Assembly: GCF_016743775.1 (NCBI RefSeq)
Contig: NZ_JAEQMY010000007.1
Location: forward strand, 97,038-161,037
DNA length: 64,000 nucleotides
Direction: 5' to 3'
Source of the DNA: Microvirga aerilata
GTDB lineage: Bacteria > Pseudomonadota > Alphaproteobacteria > Rhizobiales > Beijerinckiaceae
In this document: positions 26,509 to 35,526 of the stretch, piece by piece
Numbering within the stretch: the first letter of the stretch is position 1
Layout of the letters: each line of letters starts with the position of its first letter
Notes under the pieces: generated by a model
What the model saw: the letters and a program-made list of their open reading frames with translations, nothing else
Told to the model about the DNA's origin: nothing
Databases searched by the model: none
Made by a program: the position numbers and the translations under genes

Positions 26509-26807
26509 GCTTATTAGCCCCTATTGATGTTCTGCAATGTGCGTCCGAAACGACCCGCGCCAGCCACCAGCACTCGCTGACGAGGAGCCTTGGCGGACGA
26601 GTGCTGTATCCCGGGAATAGTCCATGTGACCTGAACTTGCTTGGCAGTAACAAGCCGACTAAGTCCTGGTTCCTCGAAAGTAGCAACTTCAAGAAGGATT
26701 TAGTGAGTGTTGCCAATTGGCCTCACCGTCTCCTTCGTTCGGGACCGAGCCTCGCTGCCTCCGATGCAAAATCCCAACTGAGCCGAAGAAGTGCTGGCAC
26801 CATCAAT

Positions 26808-26920
26808 GTGAGTAGAAGCAACGGGCCGTTTACTCCCGGCTGCTACACAGAACATGGCCTGCGTTGTGTATCAGGCTGAGGCAACAGGAAGCCCCGCTCG
26901 GATCTCCCCTGGGCGGGGTT
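26808..26920 (+). repeat. Intergenic repeat R2 with terminator hairpin
   Basis: The segment contains AACGGGCCGTTTACTCCCGG, GCTACACAGAACATGG and GTATCAGGC, then CCCCGC (26892-26897) pairing with GCGGGG (26913-26918), followed by TTTCTGTTT. This is a good plus-strand intrinsic terminator. No plus-strand gene lies upstream up to 26520, so a small RNA is the likely product. Confidence 0.5.
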
Positions 26921-27120
26921 TCTGTTTGTCGCTGTTCACGCGCGCCTTGAGGATGTCCGAGGTGCTGAATGTCATGCATTGACGGGTTTCCGTTGCAGAG
27001 TTGCCAGACAAGCTTTGCTGAAATGCCCTAATGACTTTGTTGTCTGCATATGATGCAGGATTGTACACCTACCCTCATTCTAAGGCGCCTGCGTCTCATC
27101 TGCATTTTCCTGAGGTTCAT

Positions 27121-28227
27121 ATGGATGGTCCGCTCACCCAGAGGCGCCACACAATTCTAGCGATTGTGATTGTGTGCGGGATGCTCTGTGTTGGAGCCTT
27201 GTGGTGGTTCGAAACGAGAGCAGGTCTCATAAGCGAGATGGATCGCTACGGGTACCCGGCTCTTTTAGCCATCTTCGCCACTGGTTTGTTAGCATCAGTC
27301 TTATCGCCGTCGCATCGCTCCTATGTAGAGTTGGGCTGCTACTTCGGAACTGGACTTTACTTCATTGCTGCTGTTACGACGTTTTCCATCATGCAGTCCG
27401 GGAGCAATCTCTATACTGTTGCAAACACCCTGCAATGGATGCCAATACTATATATTGTTGCGTTCATATTCTTTGAAAAGAAACGAGCAATCTTTGCTGG
27501 GCTAAGCGTCTTTCTGCTTTCGATTTTAGCGCCTCTTGCCGTCTTTGCTACAAAAGGCGGGCAGTTCTGGGATGTCCCTCTCGGAGCTTTGCTGATCAAT
27601 GGCTATGCAGTCCATCTCATGGTTCTGCTCACATTGTCGCTTTTCATCATGCTGAAGGACCAATTCGTCCAGGCTTCAGAGCTTGCTCGCAAGATGGAGA
27701 GCACTGCGCACACGGATCAGCTTACTAGCATTCCCAACCGTCGCGGGCTGGAAGCAATACTGGACCGTTATGGTGAGGCTCCAACCCAACCAGTCACTCT
27801 TATTCTGCTCGACATTGACCACTTCAAACGCGTCAACGATCAATTCGGCCATCTGACAGGTGACGATGTGCTTTGTTCGACAGCCAAGTTGATCAAGCGT
27901 CAGCTTCGCCCAACGGATGCCATCGGACGATGGGGCGGAGAGGAGTTTCTCATTATTGCACCTGACACAGACCTCCAAGCGGGGATGAGCCTTGCGGATC
28001 ATCTACGTCGGACGGTGAATGCATCAATCCACTCAGTTGTGGGGCCTGTGTCCTTCAGCGCCGGGCTTGCTGTGTGGGCAGACGGGAGAACCTTAAGGGA
28101 TACGCTGCACCTTGCTGACCGCTCTCTTTACGAAGCGAAACGACAGGGTCGTAACCGCGTTGAGGCGCTTGATATTCTGACTGGGCGCACCTTTGGCAAT
28201 GTCATCAGCCTCTCTCGTCTTCATTGA
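27121..28227 (+). CDS. Membrane-bound diguanylate cyclase (GGDEF)
   Basis: The protein has about six TM helices in residues 10-180, then a GGDEF domain (after the DQLTSIPNRRGLE entry motif). The active-site motif is GGEEF (residues 272-276 from this start). Five residues before it is an intact RxxD inhibitory site (RPTD). The metal-binding DIDHFKRVND motif is also present. It should make c-di-GMP from two GTP and be product-inhibited. The frame opens at 27031, but the ATG at 27121 precedes the first TM helix closely and is preferred. It sits 2.5 kb from the c-di-GMP-binding Alg44. Confidence 0.88.
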   Translation: MDGPLTQRRHTILAIVIVCGMLCVGALWWFETRAGLISEMDRYGYPALLAIFATGLLASVLSPSHRSYVELGCYFGTGLYFIAAVTTFSIMQSGSNLYTVANTLQWMPILYIVAFIFFEKKRAIFAGLSVFLLSILAPLAVFATKGGQFWDVPLGALLINGYAVHLMVLLTLSLFIMLKDQFVQASELARKMESTAHTDQLTSIPNRRGLEAILDRYGEAPTQPVTLILLDIDHFKRVNDQFGHLTGDDVLCSTAKLIKRQLRPTDAIGRWGGEEFLIIAPDTDLQAGMSLADHLRRTVNASIHSVVGPVSFSAGLAVWADGRTLRDTLHLADRSLYEAKRQGRNRVEALDILTGRTFGNVISLSRLH

Positions 28228-28409
28228 GAATGAACGAGGGTTGGCGGCGTAGCGGGGTCGGAGAGCGCAGGCACATGGGTGTGGGTGGACGCAAAAAGCT
28301 GTTTTCCGGGGCTGCTAGGCGCAGTCTGCCTTGTAGAAGCCTGATGTGAACTGCTATGCGACAGCTCCTGCCAGCAGGCAATTGTCTCTACACAAACGGA
28401 ATATCCGCA

Positions 28410-28844
28410 ATGCAACCGAGGCGCACCGCTCCCCTGATATGCATGACCTTCGCTACGTTTGTTATTGGAGGATCTTGGATCGGGCCTGCAACAGCGCAGT
28501 CCTGGCCTCGTGAGAGCCACCGTACGACCCAAGGTGGATCATCCCAGCCTGCTGACAGGAGGGCTCTGGAAGCCTCAGCCTCGCATTTGAGCCAAACGGC
28601 GCTGGCGCTGTTTCACGATGGGAAATACAGGGAGACCCTTGCAGTCTTGAACCAGCGGTCATTCATCGTACCGGAGGATCAAGGCTTAAGTCTTGTGCGT
28701 GCTTGGTCACTGTATCATCTGACCCAATACGATAAAGCTCTTGCGTTGTTTGCAGAGCTTGATCGTAGGGAATCCACGAGAGATACGCAGTACGGGCTCT
28801 ATTACTCACGCAGAAGGTTGGATCCTGCCGCTATTGGTGAGTGA
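28410..28844 (+). CDS. Secreted TPR-like protein, C-terminus possibly altered by IS insertion
   Basis: The ATG at 28410 starts a signal peptide (PLICMTFATFVIGGSWIGPA-TAQ). Later residues form helix-turn-helix pairs typical of tetratricopeptide repeats (QTALALFHDGKYRETLAVLN, AWSLYHLTQYDKALALFAEL). The frame ends at 28844, about ten bases before an IS3-like element end. TPR proteins of this kind usually carry more repeats, so truncation is suspected. Confidence 0.55.
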   Translation: MQPRRTAPLICMTFATFVIGGSWIGPATAQSWPRESHRTTQGGSSQPADRRALEASASHLSQTALALFHDGKYRETLAVLNQRSFIVPEDQGLSLVRAWSLYHLTQYDKALALFAELDRRESTRDTQYGLYYSRRRLDPAAIGE

Positions 28845-28851
28845 CGCAGCG

Positions 28852-29250
28852 GACTGGTCTGGCCGCCAAAAAGCTGGTCCTCCCTAAAGTATGGCTTGTG
28901 AGCCGAAGGAGGATTGAAGATGGCATGAGGAGGCACACGGCAGAGGAGATCGTCGCCAAGCTGCGGCAGGTAAATATCCTGACGGCATAAGGCGGGGCTG
29001 TGGCAGATGCCATTTGGCAGATCGGCGTGACGGAGGTCAGCTGCGCGATAAGCCGCTGAAAAGGGAGGTCTTCTACACCCTTGAGGGGCAAAGGTGATTA
29101 TCGAGAGCTGGCGGCAGGCACTAAAACACGGTGCGCCCGCACTCATCCTTGGGCTACCGGCTACCTGCACCAGAGGTCTTGGTGCAGGCTTCCAAGCTGG
29201 TGCCGCGGACCGACCCTGAGTTGACACCACAGCCGGCTTATCGACTCGGG
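28852..29250 (+). mobile_element. IS3-family remnant (orfA and orfB ends joined)
   Basis: An IS3/IS407-like left end (GGTCTGGCCGCCAAAAAGCT) is followed by an orfA-type frame from ATG 28925 (MRRHTAEEIVAKLRQV, then a stop, then GGAVADAIWQIGVTEV). Next, without the middle of the element, come the orfB C-terminal motifs REVFYTLEGQR, stop, NTVRPHSSLGYRLPAPE. Internal deletion and stops make it inactive. Confidence 0.65.
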
Positions 29251-29509
29251 GCGGGCTATCCTATCGAGCCGATGTGCACATTATGATCCGTTCAGGCGCT
29301 GTGCCGAACTCCACCATTTAATATGGGACTCCGGGGCAGCTTACGATGCGAACCTTTTTCGCACACCAGGAGAAGGTGGTTGAGTCGGTTAAGTGATCGC
29401 ATGCGGTGAGCCGCGAAGCTCACGGTGGGACTGGGACGAGGTGTTCTGACAAAGTTAACGGGCTTGTGGTTGTTGGCGGGACGCGCCTTTTGCCGATGGC
29501 GCTGCACTA
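29251..29509. other. Intergenic, no supportable gene
   Basis: Short frames on both strands have no recognisable features. It lies between the IS3 remnant and the convergent DUF1190-like gene. Confidence 0.35.
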
Positions 29510-30340
29510 TCAGCGACTGAAGCTCTCCTTGGATCTCATGGGTTGCGCGTCGCTTCCGGCTTCCCACGGGAGCGCGAAATGGGGCGGTGACAATGAAACT
29601 GGACCCACCGATGGGCGGAAGCGGAGTGTCGTCAGAGGTTCACCGGATTGCGCACCGGCGCTCAGGTGAGGATAGAACAGACCAGGATCCGGCTGGCCTG
29701 CCACGAAGCCGCGGCCCGCGCGTCCTGTGAACGCGTCACAGAACCGGCGGCACCATTCCAGGAGCTTCGGCGTCAGGGATGAGGGCAGAGGCTGGGTTGG
29801 ATCGTTATGGACAATGCCCCTGAGAGTCCAGGTCTCCTCTCCCCGGGTTTGCTCCCCTTGGGGCGGCACAGCCGCCGCCATTCGCGCCGAGGCATCGTGG
29901 GACTGGGCGGACAAGCGGGAGTCCTGACGCTCGGTGACGGAGCGGGGACTGAAGCGGATCATTGGGTGGCTGCCATCAAGAACCGGTACGACCGTCCGCT
30001 CGCGCGCCGAGATCACGCTCACCTGCACCCCTTTCATAATGGGGCCATACCGAAGGGTTTTCAGGTTGGGCGCCTCGGCGAAGCTGATGGCACAGCGGCG
30101 AAAGTGCCGCTCGCACTCATCCTGGCGGTCGAAGACTGGAATGCTGTTGTCGAACTCGGCCTCCGCATTGGCAAAGGCATTGCGGCACTCAGTTGGGGAT
30201 AGCAAGCCTTCCGTTTGGCAGGCACGGCTCGTAACATAGACTGCGGTACGCGGTTCAGCCCGAAGAGGGAAGGCAGAAAGGATCAACCCAGATACGAGGA
30301 TCGCTGCGTACAGGACGTATATGGAACACGGTTGCATCAT
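29510..30340 (-). CDS. DUF1190-like secreted protein
   Basis: From ATG 30340 (a second ATG follows at 30337; AGGAG lies upstream) the protein has a signal peptide (YVLYAAILVSGLILSAFPLRA). A DUF1190/YgiB-like domain follows, with the cysteine pattern RACQTEGLLSPTECRNAFANAEAEF... ECERHFRRCAISF (in parts). The C-terminal 90 residues (LLEWCRRFCDAFTGRAGRG..., PHFALPWEAGSD) do not look like the family and may have been replaced, perhaps through the neighbouring IS. The function of the family is unknown. Confidence 0.6.
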   Translation of the reverse strand: MMQPCSIYVLYAAILVSGLILSAFPLRAEPRTAVYVTSRACQTEGLLSPTECRNAFANAEAEFDNSIPVFDRQDECERHFRRCAISFAEAPNLKTLRYGPIMKGVQVSVISARERTVVPVLDGSHPMIRFSPRSVTERQDSRLSAQSHDASARMAAAVPPQGEQTRGEETWTLRGIVHNDPTQPLPSSLTPKLLEWCRRFCDAFTGRAGRGFVAGQPDPGLFYPHLSAGAQSGEPLTTLRFRPSVGPVSLSPPHFALPWEAGSDAQPMRSKESFSR

Positions 30341-30506
30341 CAGTCTCCTAGCGCGGAGCTCTGGAGCAAAGGCTCCGCAGGCCGGTGTATCGGAGTGGGC
30401 GGGGCTAGGTCCTGGTGCGCCGCACTGCCTCATGTCACGCCCAACGCCCTTCGCTGATAGCTCGACAGTGATCCTCTGCAAGACACTGTTTGAAGAGTGG
30501 GCCCGT

Positions 30507-30887
30507 TCAGAGGGGGCAATGCAATCTCTCTAGGTTCGATACAGGATCCCCTCGGTCAATAACAGCAGGGCATTTCCCACTGTGGGGCTGATAAGGGCAT
30601 GCCGTCAGCAAAGGCAATCGATTTTGGAACTGAGGGCTGCCCACTTGCTGGTCTGAACCCTCAATTGACAGGTCGCTGCTGGCGCGATCGGCGGAGACGG
30701 CGCCACTGCGAACTTCCTGCAGAATGACCTGACGCGTCCGCTCTTTGAAAGCATACCACGAACCAAGCGGTAATCCACAGCCGGCGCAGTGCAGTTCTGC
30801 TGCATCATGGATCTCATCCGGAACTGCGATGGAGGGGCTGCCACAGGATGGGCAGGCAAACTGATGATGAGGGACAGGAGCCGTCAC
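30507..30887 (-). CDS. Zinc-ribbon protein, copy 1
   Basis: A GTG start at 30887 follows an AAGGAGAGG site. The protein shows a two-knuckle zinc ribbon: CPSCGSP at about residue 12 and CAGCGLP at about 34, then GSWYAFKERTRQVIL and a helical tail. A degenerate paralogue lies at 35995-36300. The last 40 residues are probably unstructured. DNA or protein binding is possible; function unknown. Confidence 0.6.
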   Translation of the reverse strand: MTAPVPHHQFACPSCGSPSIAVPDEIHDAAELHCAGCGLPLGSWYAFKERTRQVILQEVRSGAVSADRASSDLSIEGSDQQVGSPQFQNRLPLLTACPYQPHSGKCPAVIDRGDPVSNLERLHCPL

Positions 30888-31389
30888 AGAATCCTCTCCT
30901 TGTTAGAGGTATGCAAAGCTTGAACTTCTGAAGGAAACCAAGCCCTCCGTCAAACAGCAGGGTTTCCCATCTCGATTGATCGCTACACCCGACCCGCAGC
31001 CGGGCATCGGCTCACGCAAAATGCAGCTGGTACTTGGCCCTCTGCAGGGCAAACGAGCGCATGAGGCTGTGAGGGCATGGTGGGGCATATTCGCGCGGGC
31101 GGCGCGGCATCCTCATGGGAGAGCCGGAGGCAATTTGTCCAGCGAGGGCTGCGGAATGCGCGGGTCCGAACACTACAAACGGCTTCGTCGCGTCAGTGCC
31201 GATTTGGTGTCCGAGACAGGCATCAGGGTTAACGACCTTAAAGTCCTGCCGCAGGCTTTCATTGCCTTGTTCAGATCGGCTCAATGGAACCACAGGGGCC
31301 CTGGAGTTTGGGCCCTCGGCCCCGACCGGCCGGATCGTTCGCTGAGCTCGGTGTCTCGACGGAACCCTTGCGCTGTGGCTAGATAACCG
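30888..31389. other. Intergenic region, no supportable gene
   Basis: Several overlapping frames exist on both strands, but none has a ribosome binding site, family motif or consistent codon pattern. Confidence 0.35.
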
Positions 31390-31407
31390 GTGAGGGAGGA
31401 ACCGAAG

Positions 31408-33198
31408 GTGGTGCGACCCCCTGACGAGGCAGCCATTCGCGGGCTGGCAAGCCGCGAAGTGTTCGAACGCGGACGCGAGTACTGGCACCATGGCGCGGTG
31501 TCAGCTCTCGTCAGGCGCGGGGACGAACTTACCGCCGAGGTGGAGGGCAGCGAGAGCGTCCCTTACCGGGTGACGATCCGGCTTCACGACGGTGGGATTG
31601 CGAAGGCAAGCTGCACCTGTCCATATGACTGGGGTGGCTGTTGCAAGCACATCGTGGCCACACTCCTGGCATGGGCCGATGATCCTGACGCCGTGATGGA
31701 ACGTCCGCCCCTGCGGGAGCTCCTGATGGGGCTTGACCGTGACAGGCTGATTGATCTTTTTGTCAAACGGCTCGATCACGATCCGGACCTTGCCGGGTGG
31801 GTGGAGGTTGAACTCGCGGTCTTGCCGGTCGCTGGACGTCGGACGCTTGTCGACCCCGGGCCCGTCGCCGCCCGGGCCCATGCGGTGCTGGAGGGACACT
31901 TCCGGCAGCGGCGCTATTGGGACGATTACCGGCCGTTCGGGGATGCCGCGGAACTGCGCACCCTCGTCGGGAAGGCCGTGCCATTCCTCGAAGCCGGCGA
32001 TGGCCGCAATGCCCTCCGCATCCTTGAGGCGCTTAGTGATACGTTCGTGGAAGACTGGCTCGCTTATGCGAGCGATTCCGACGAGGATGTGTACTTGCTG
32101 TTCACCGATCTCGGCCGGATGATCGCCGAGGCGGTGCTCATGAGCGACCTCACACCTGAGGAGCAGGAAAGTCTCGCCATGACAGTGGCGGATTGGCAGG
32201 ACCAGCTCGCTGATTTGGGCCTCGATGAGGGCTTCAGCGTTACGATCAGCGCGCTTGAAGCCGGCTGGGATGGGTTGGCGCTTCAGGCTGTTCTGACGGG
32301 TGAAGCCGAGGCTTGGCCCTCCGAGACAGAGGCTGAGGAAGACCTTGACCTAACCACGGTGCGTCTCAGGGTTCTCGACGCAAGCGGCCGGTGGGAGGCT
32401 TACCTGAACCTAGCCCGGGCGGCCCGCGCGCGAACGAGCGCCGCTACCATGCTGGTCCGGCTCGGCCGCATACCCGAGGCCGTGGCCTATGCCCAAGGCT
32501 CCTTCGCGGCGCCACACGAGGCGCTCGACTTTGCCAGGGTGCTGCGGGAAGCCGGTCAGCACGAAGAGGCGCTCGCCATCGCAGCGGACGGATTGCGGCT
32601 TGCCCTGGCTGAGGCCGGCGACTGCCCTTGGCAGCCGCGCGGCTCGGCGCCGCCGCTGGCGCATTGGCTGCGCGACTATGCGGGGTCCCTGGGACGCCGG
32701 GATGTTGCGTTCACCGCTGCCCGGGCGGCCTTTGAGCTCACCCTATCGCTTCCAGATTTCCGGGCCGTGGAGTCCTGGTCCGGCGGACGCTGGAAGAAAA
32801 CCCGCAAGGAGTTGCTCGCCAGCCTCGCGACAGCTCCGTATGCGCCGGACCGGGTGGAGATCCTGCTTGAGGAGGGTTTAATTGAAGACGCCGTGCGCGC
32901 CGCCGGCGACGGGGCCGACACGTCCGACCCTGTTCTGATGCGCCTCATGGCGGCCGCGCGCACCCATCATCCCGATTGGGTGATCCGGCTCGCCACGCGG
33001 AACGCAGGGCGCATCATGGAGGCGGGCGCTGCCGACGCCTATGATCTGGCGGCCGAGTGGCTCAAACAGGCGGCGCTTGCCTATGATGCGGCCGGCCGGT
33101 TCGAGGAATGGACCGCCGCCATCGCGGGGCTCATCGAGCGGCACCGCCGGAAATACAAGCTGCGCCCGCTCCTGGAGGCCCTGCGAGGCGGGCCTTGA
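31408..33198 (+). CDS. SWIM zinc-finger protein
   Basis: The roughly 600-residue protein has a SWIM zinc finger near the N-terminus: C-T-C-PYDWGG-C-C-K-H fits CxCx(n)CxH. The rest is a long alpha-helical, TPR/HEAT-like region with many Ala-Leu-Arg helices (LARAARARTSAATMLVRLGR and similar). GTG at 31408 is preferred because GGAGGA lies at the right distance; GTG 31390 would add six residues. SWIM proteins bind DNA or partner proteins, and bacterial ones often sit with SNF2 helicases. No such partner is found here. Confidence 0.8.
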   Translation: MVRPPDEAAIRGLASREVFERGREYWHHGAVSALVRRGDELTAEVEGSESVPYRVTIRLHDGGIAKASCTCPYDWGGCCKHIVATLLAWADDPDAVMERPPLRELLMGLDRDRLIDLFVKRLDHDPDLAGWVEVELAVLPVAGRRTLVDPGPVAARAHAVLEGHFRQRRYWDDYRPFGDAAELRTLVGKAVPFLEAGDGRNALRILEALSDTFVEDWLAYASDSDEDVYLLFTDLGRMIAEAVLMSDLTPEEQESLAMTVADWQDQLADLGLDEGFSVTISALEAGWDGLALQAVLTGEAEAWPSETEAEEDLDLTTVRLRVLDASGRWEAYLNLARAARARTSAATMLVRLGRIPEAVAYAQGSFAAPHEALDFARVLREAGQHEEALAIAADGLRLALAEAGDCPWQPRGSAPPLAHWLRDYAGSLGRRDVAFTAARAAFELTLSLPDFRAVESWSGGRWKKTRKELLASLATAPYAPDRVEILLEEGLIEDAVRAAGDGADTSDPVLMRLMAAARTHHPDWVIRLATRNAGRIMEAGAADAYDLAAEWLKQAALAYDAAGRFEEWTAAIAGLIERHRRKYKLRPLLEALRGGP

Positions 33199-33289
33199 GG
33201 GCCGAACAGCGCAACCCGCACTGAAGCCCCTGCATCAGAAGAGGACATCACGTTGGTCCCTGGCTCTTCCTTAGTCCCTTTTCGGGAGT

Positions 33290-33714
33290 GTGGCCGTCCA
33301 ACCGTTTGAACGCGCGCCCGGTTGACGGTGACTAAGGCTGGCGAACCGCGTTCTTCGTGCGCTGCTCGGGCTTTCTCGCATCCTATCGATCAAAATCGAT
33401 AAAGACGGCGCAGCCTTCAGCTCATGCCGGATGAAGAGCGTTCGTGCCGTTCCCCCGGTTCTCAAATTTAAGGCCAGCACCGCCAGGGCCGGGTCCTCCA
33501 GTGTCACCCCGTGGGAACCCTGCTTTAGCCCTGGAGGGCGGCGCTTGCCTGAGGTGAGGGGATTGCCATGCGCCGGACAGGTCCCCTTCGCTCCGAGAAC
33601 GACCATCATGGCAACAAAGCTCCAATGGCTGTCGGTGAGGGCTCTTGCTTGGTGGGATTGTTCCGGAAGATCGTCGGTCCGGTGCTGAACGACATTGGCA
33701 TCAATCGCGCCCAT
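33290..33714 (-). pseudogene. Broken PIN-domain toxin (VapC-like)
   Basis: From ATG 33714 the frame reads MGAIDANVVQHRTDDLPEQS...FVAMMVVLGAK, the PIN pattern with its first catalytic Asp. Later GVTLEDPALAVLALN is in frame. The expected ADALHLA...FDR end appears only in another frame with stops (NALHPA, AEGCAVFIDFDR). The start overlaps the antitoxin's end, as in intact VapBC operons. No functional nuclease is expected. Confidence 0.6.
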
Positions 33715-33977
33715 GCCGCCGCTTGGCTTCAGCAACGATGCTGACCCTCATCTCCTCAAGGATCTTCGGGGCATCCTTCGCGGGCGAAGGATCCATACAC
33801 GTCCTCTGGCCAAGTCGGAGCAAACAACGGCGCGGCCTTCAGGTGCACGCCATCCGATGTGCTGTCGACCAGAAGACGGGCTTCGGGCTTCCAGCGTCGC
33901 TGCTGCCGGACCGACCTGGTAAGGATAACCTGTCCTTTACCGGATACCCGCGTTGTGAGCCGTTCGGTGTCTGCCAT
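33701..33977 (-). pseudogene. Frameshifted AbrB/SpoVT-type antitoxin (VapB/MazE-like)
   Basis: From ATG 33977 the protein reads MADTERLTTRVSGKGQVILT...LLVDSTSDGVHLKAAPLF, a clear AbrB-fold antitoxin DNA-binding half. After PEDVYGSFA a one-base shift changes the frame, which stops early at 33756. The correct ending (APKILEEMRVSIVAEAKRRHGRD) lies in the neighbouring frame and stops at 33701. The toxin-binding tail is therefore lost. Confidence 0.65.
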
Positions 33978-34307
33978 CCGGGGCTCCCAAAAGTAGGATG
34001 AGGCGAAGATAACCATCGCTACGCGCCGCTGGGAGACCGTGGCGCTTCTCGTGAAGGATGCGAAGGTGCCCCTTCATCGGTCGACATCACGGCCCAAGGT
34101 CGCGCCACGGATGACGTCCAGGCCCGCTCCAAGAGTGCAGGCCCCCAGGGCAGGCCTCCTCGCGAAGCCCTTATACTTTTGAATAGCCGATAGATCAGAG
34201 TAGGGTCTTGCTGAAGACCATAGATTCCTATTTACCATATGGCCTAGACCATCTGGCCTAATCGGTTAGGCGGCCGAAATGAGCTGCCGGACCCTGAGGA
34301 TCGCATT

Positions 34308-34379
34308 ATGTTCAAGCTTGCCGTAAACAGCTTCGTCTTTGGCTTCGTGTTCAACGCCGTGTGGATCATGGCGGTCTGA
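34308..34379 (+). CDS. Very small hydrophobic peptide (23 aa), tentative
   Basis: The frame encodes MFKLAVNSFVFGFVFNAVWI and three more residues, essentially a single membrane helix. No strong ribosome binding site is seen. It directly precedes another tiny TM gene. Confidence 0.3.
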   Translation: MFKLAVNSFVFGFVFNAVWIMAV

Positions 34380-34383
34380 AGCA

Positions 34384-34506
34384 ATGCACGCTCCGGACAA
34401 AACGCACCCGGCCAAAGATATTGCTGGACGGACTTGTGACCTATTTGGCCTGTTGTCCGCTATTGTGATCCTCATCTTCGTCTTCAACCTGGTCCGTCTC
34501 CACTGA
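34384..34506 (+). CDS. Small membrane protein (40 aa)
   Basis: A 40-residue frame has a hydrophilic N-terminus and one C-terminal TM segment (LFGLLSAIVILIFVFNLV). It starts five bases after the 23-residue peptide stops. Function unknown. Confidence 0.4.
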   Translation: MHAPDKTHPAKDIAGRTCDLFGLLSAIVILIFVFNLVRLH

Positions 34507-34848
34507 GCGACTCACAGACCCGACGAGCAAGGGCCAGGGTGTGATTGGCTCTGTCTGGTGCTAGCAGCCTCATTTAGCCGGCGAGAATAGGGATCCTCAC
34601 CGGTGCATGCAGCAATCATAAGGGAGAGGTGGCTACTGAGGGTCGTGGATGCTCGACAGCATCGGTCTCGAGCCAGTCCAGTGAGCTATGGCTTTGGTGA
34701 GCTCACCTCCCTCGAACGCGAGCCTGGGCAGGCTCCAGGTGCCTCAGGTAAAGCCACACGCCAGCGGAGGTATATTGTCCTATGGAACCGTGGCAGTGCT
34801 AAAGGCATTCTCACATGATCCTTCGGAGCTATCTCGAAAGGGGTTGGC
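34507..34848. other. Upstream region of the LuxR-type regulator
   Basis: No gene is supported here. The promoter of the regulator at 34849 presumably lies here. Confidence 0.35.
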
Positions 34849-35526
34849 ATGGATAAGCCACGGCGAGCAGCACTTATTGCCGATCCAGACGAGTACTTTA
34901 GGCTTGCTGTTGAGACTATCCTGACGACGAGACTTGGTTTCTCAGTTGTTTATCACGCGACCACCCTTGATGAAGCCTTCGATCATCTCATTAGACAACC
35001 CCACACCTGGCTGAGCGTTTTTGAACTCAATCTGCCCGGCGTCCAAGGCGCCTCCAGTCTGACAGGCGTGCGCGATTGCTTCCCCGGCGTTCTCGTCGCC
35101 GTTGTGTCGACCTCAGTGCGAAGGCACGACATTCTCATGGCATTGGATGCTGGTGCTCATGGCTACGTGCCGAAAAATGAAAGCCCCAATGAGCTTACGC
35201 TGGCACTTAAAATGATTGTCGATGGGAGGATCTACGTTCCTCCATCCATTGTCAGCACGGCATCCCTGGCAACGGAAGGGCCGGTTCTTAGTGCAAAGCC
35301 GTCAAAAACCAGCGTCCCCGACGACCTGACCCCGCGCCAACGGGAGGTGCTTGAACTCCTCCTGAAGGGTAAGTCAAACAAGGAAATAGCCCGAACGCTC
35401 AGCTTGGGGGAGGGAACAATCAAGGTTCACATGGCGGGCCTGTTTCGGGCGCTTGGTGTCAACACCAGAGCCGCAGCCGCTGCGGCGGGCGCACAACAGT
35501 TTCACCTGCGCGAGTCGGGGATGTGA
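34849..35526 (+). CDS. NarL/LuxR-type response regulator with Glu at the phospho-acceptor site
   Basis: The 225-residue protein has a receiver-like domain (1-125) and a C-terminal LuxR helix-turn-helix (LTPRQREVLELLLKGKSNKE, IARTLSLGEGTIKVHMAGLF). Receiver landmarks are present: acidic residues after strand 1 (ADPDE), Thr/Ser (VSTS) and Lys (VPKNE). The phospho-acceptor position, normally LLDLNMPG, reads VFELNLPG, so Asp is replaced by Glu, as in phosphomimetic mutants. It may be constitutively active. A GAAAGGGG site precedes the ATG. Confidence 0.82.
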   Translation: MDKPRRAALIADPDEYFRLAVETILTTRLGFSVVYHATTLDEAFDHLIRQPHTWLSVFELNLPGVQGASSLTGVRDCFPGVLVAVVSTSVRRHDILMALDAGAHGYVPKNESPNELTLALKMIVDGRIYVPPSIVSTASLATEGPVLSAKPSKTSVPDDLTPRQREVLELLLKGKSNKEIARTLSLGEGTIKVHMAGLFRALGVNTRAAAAAAGAQQFHLRESGM

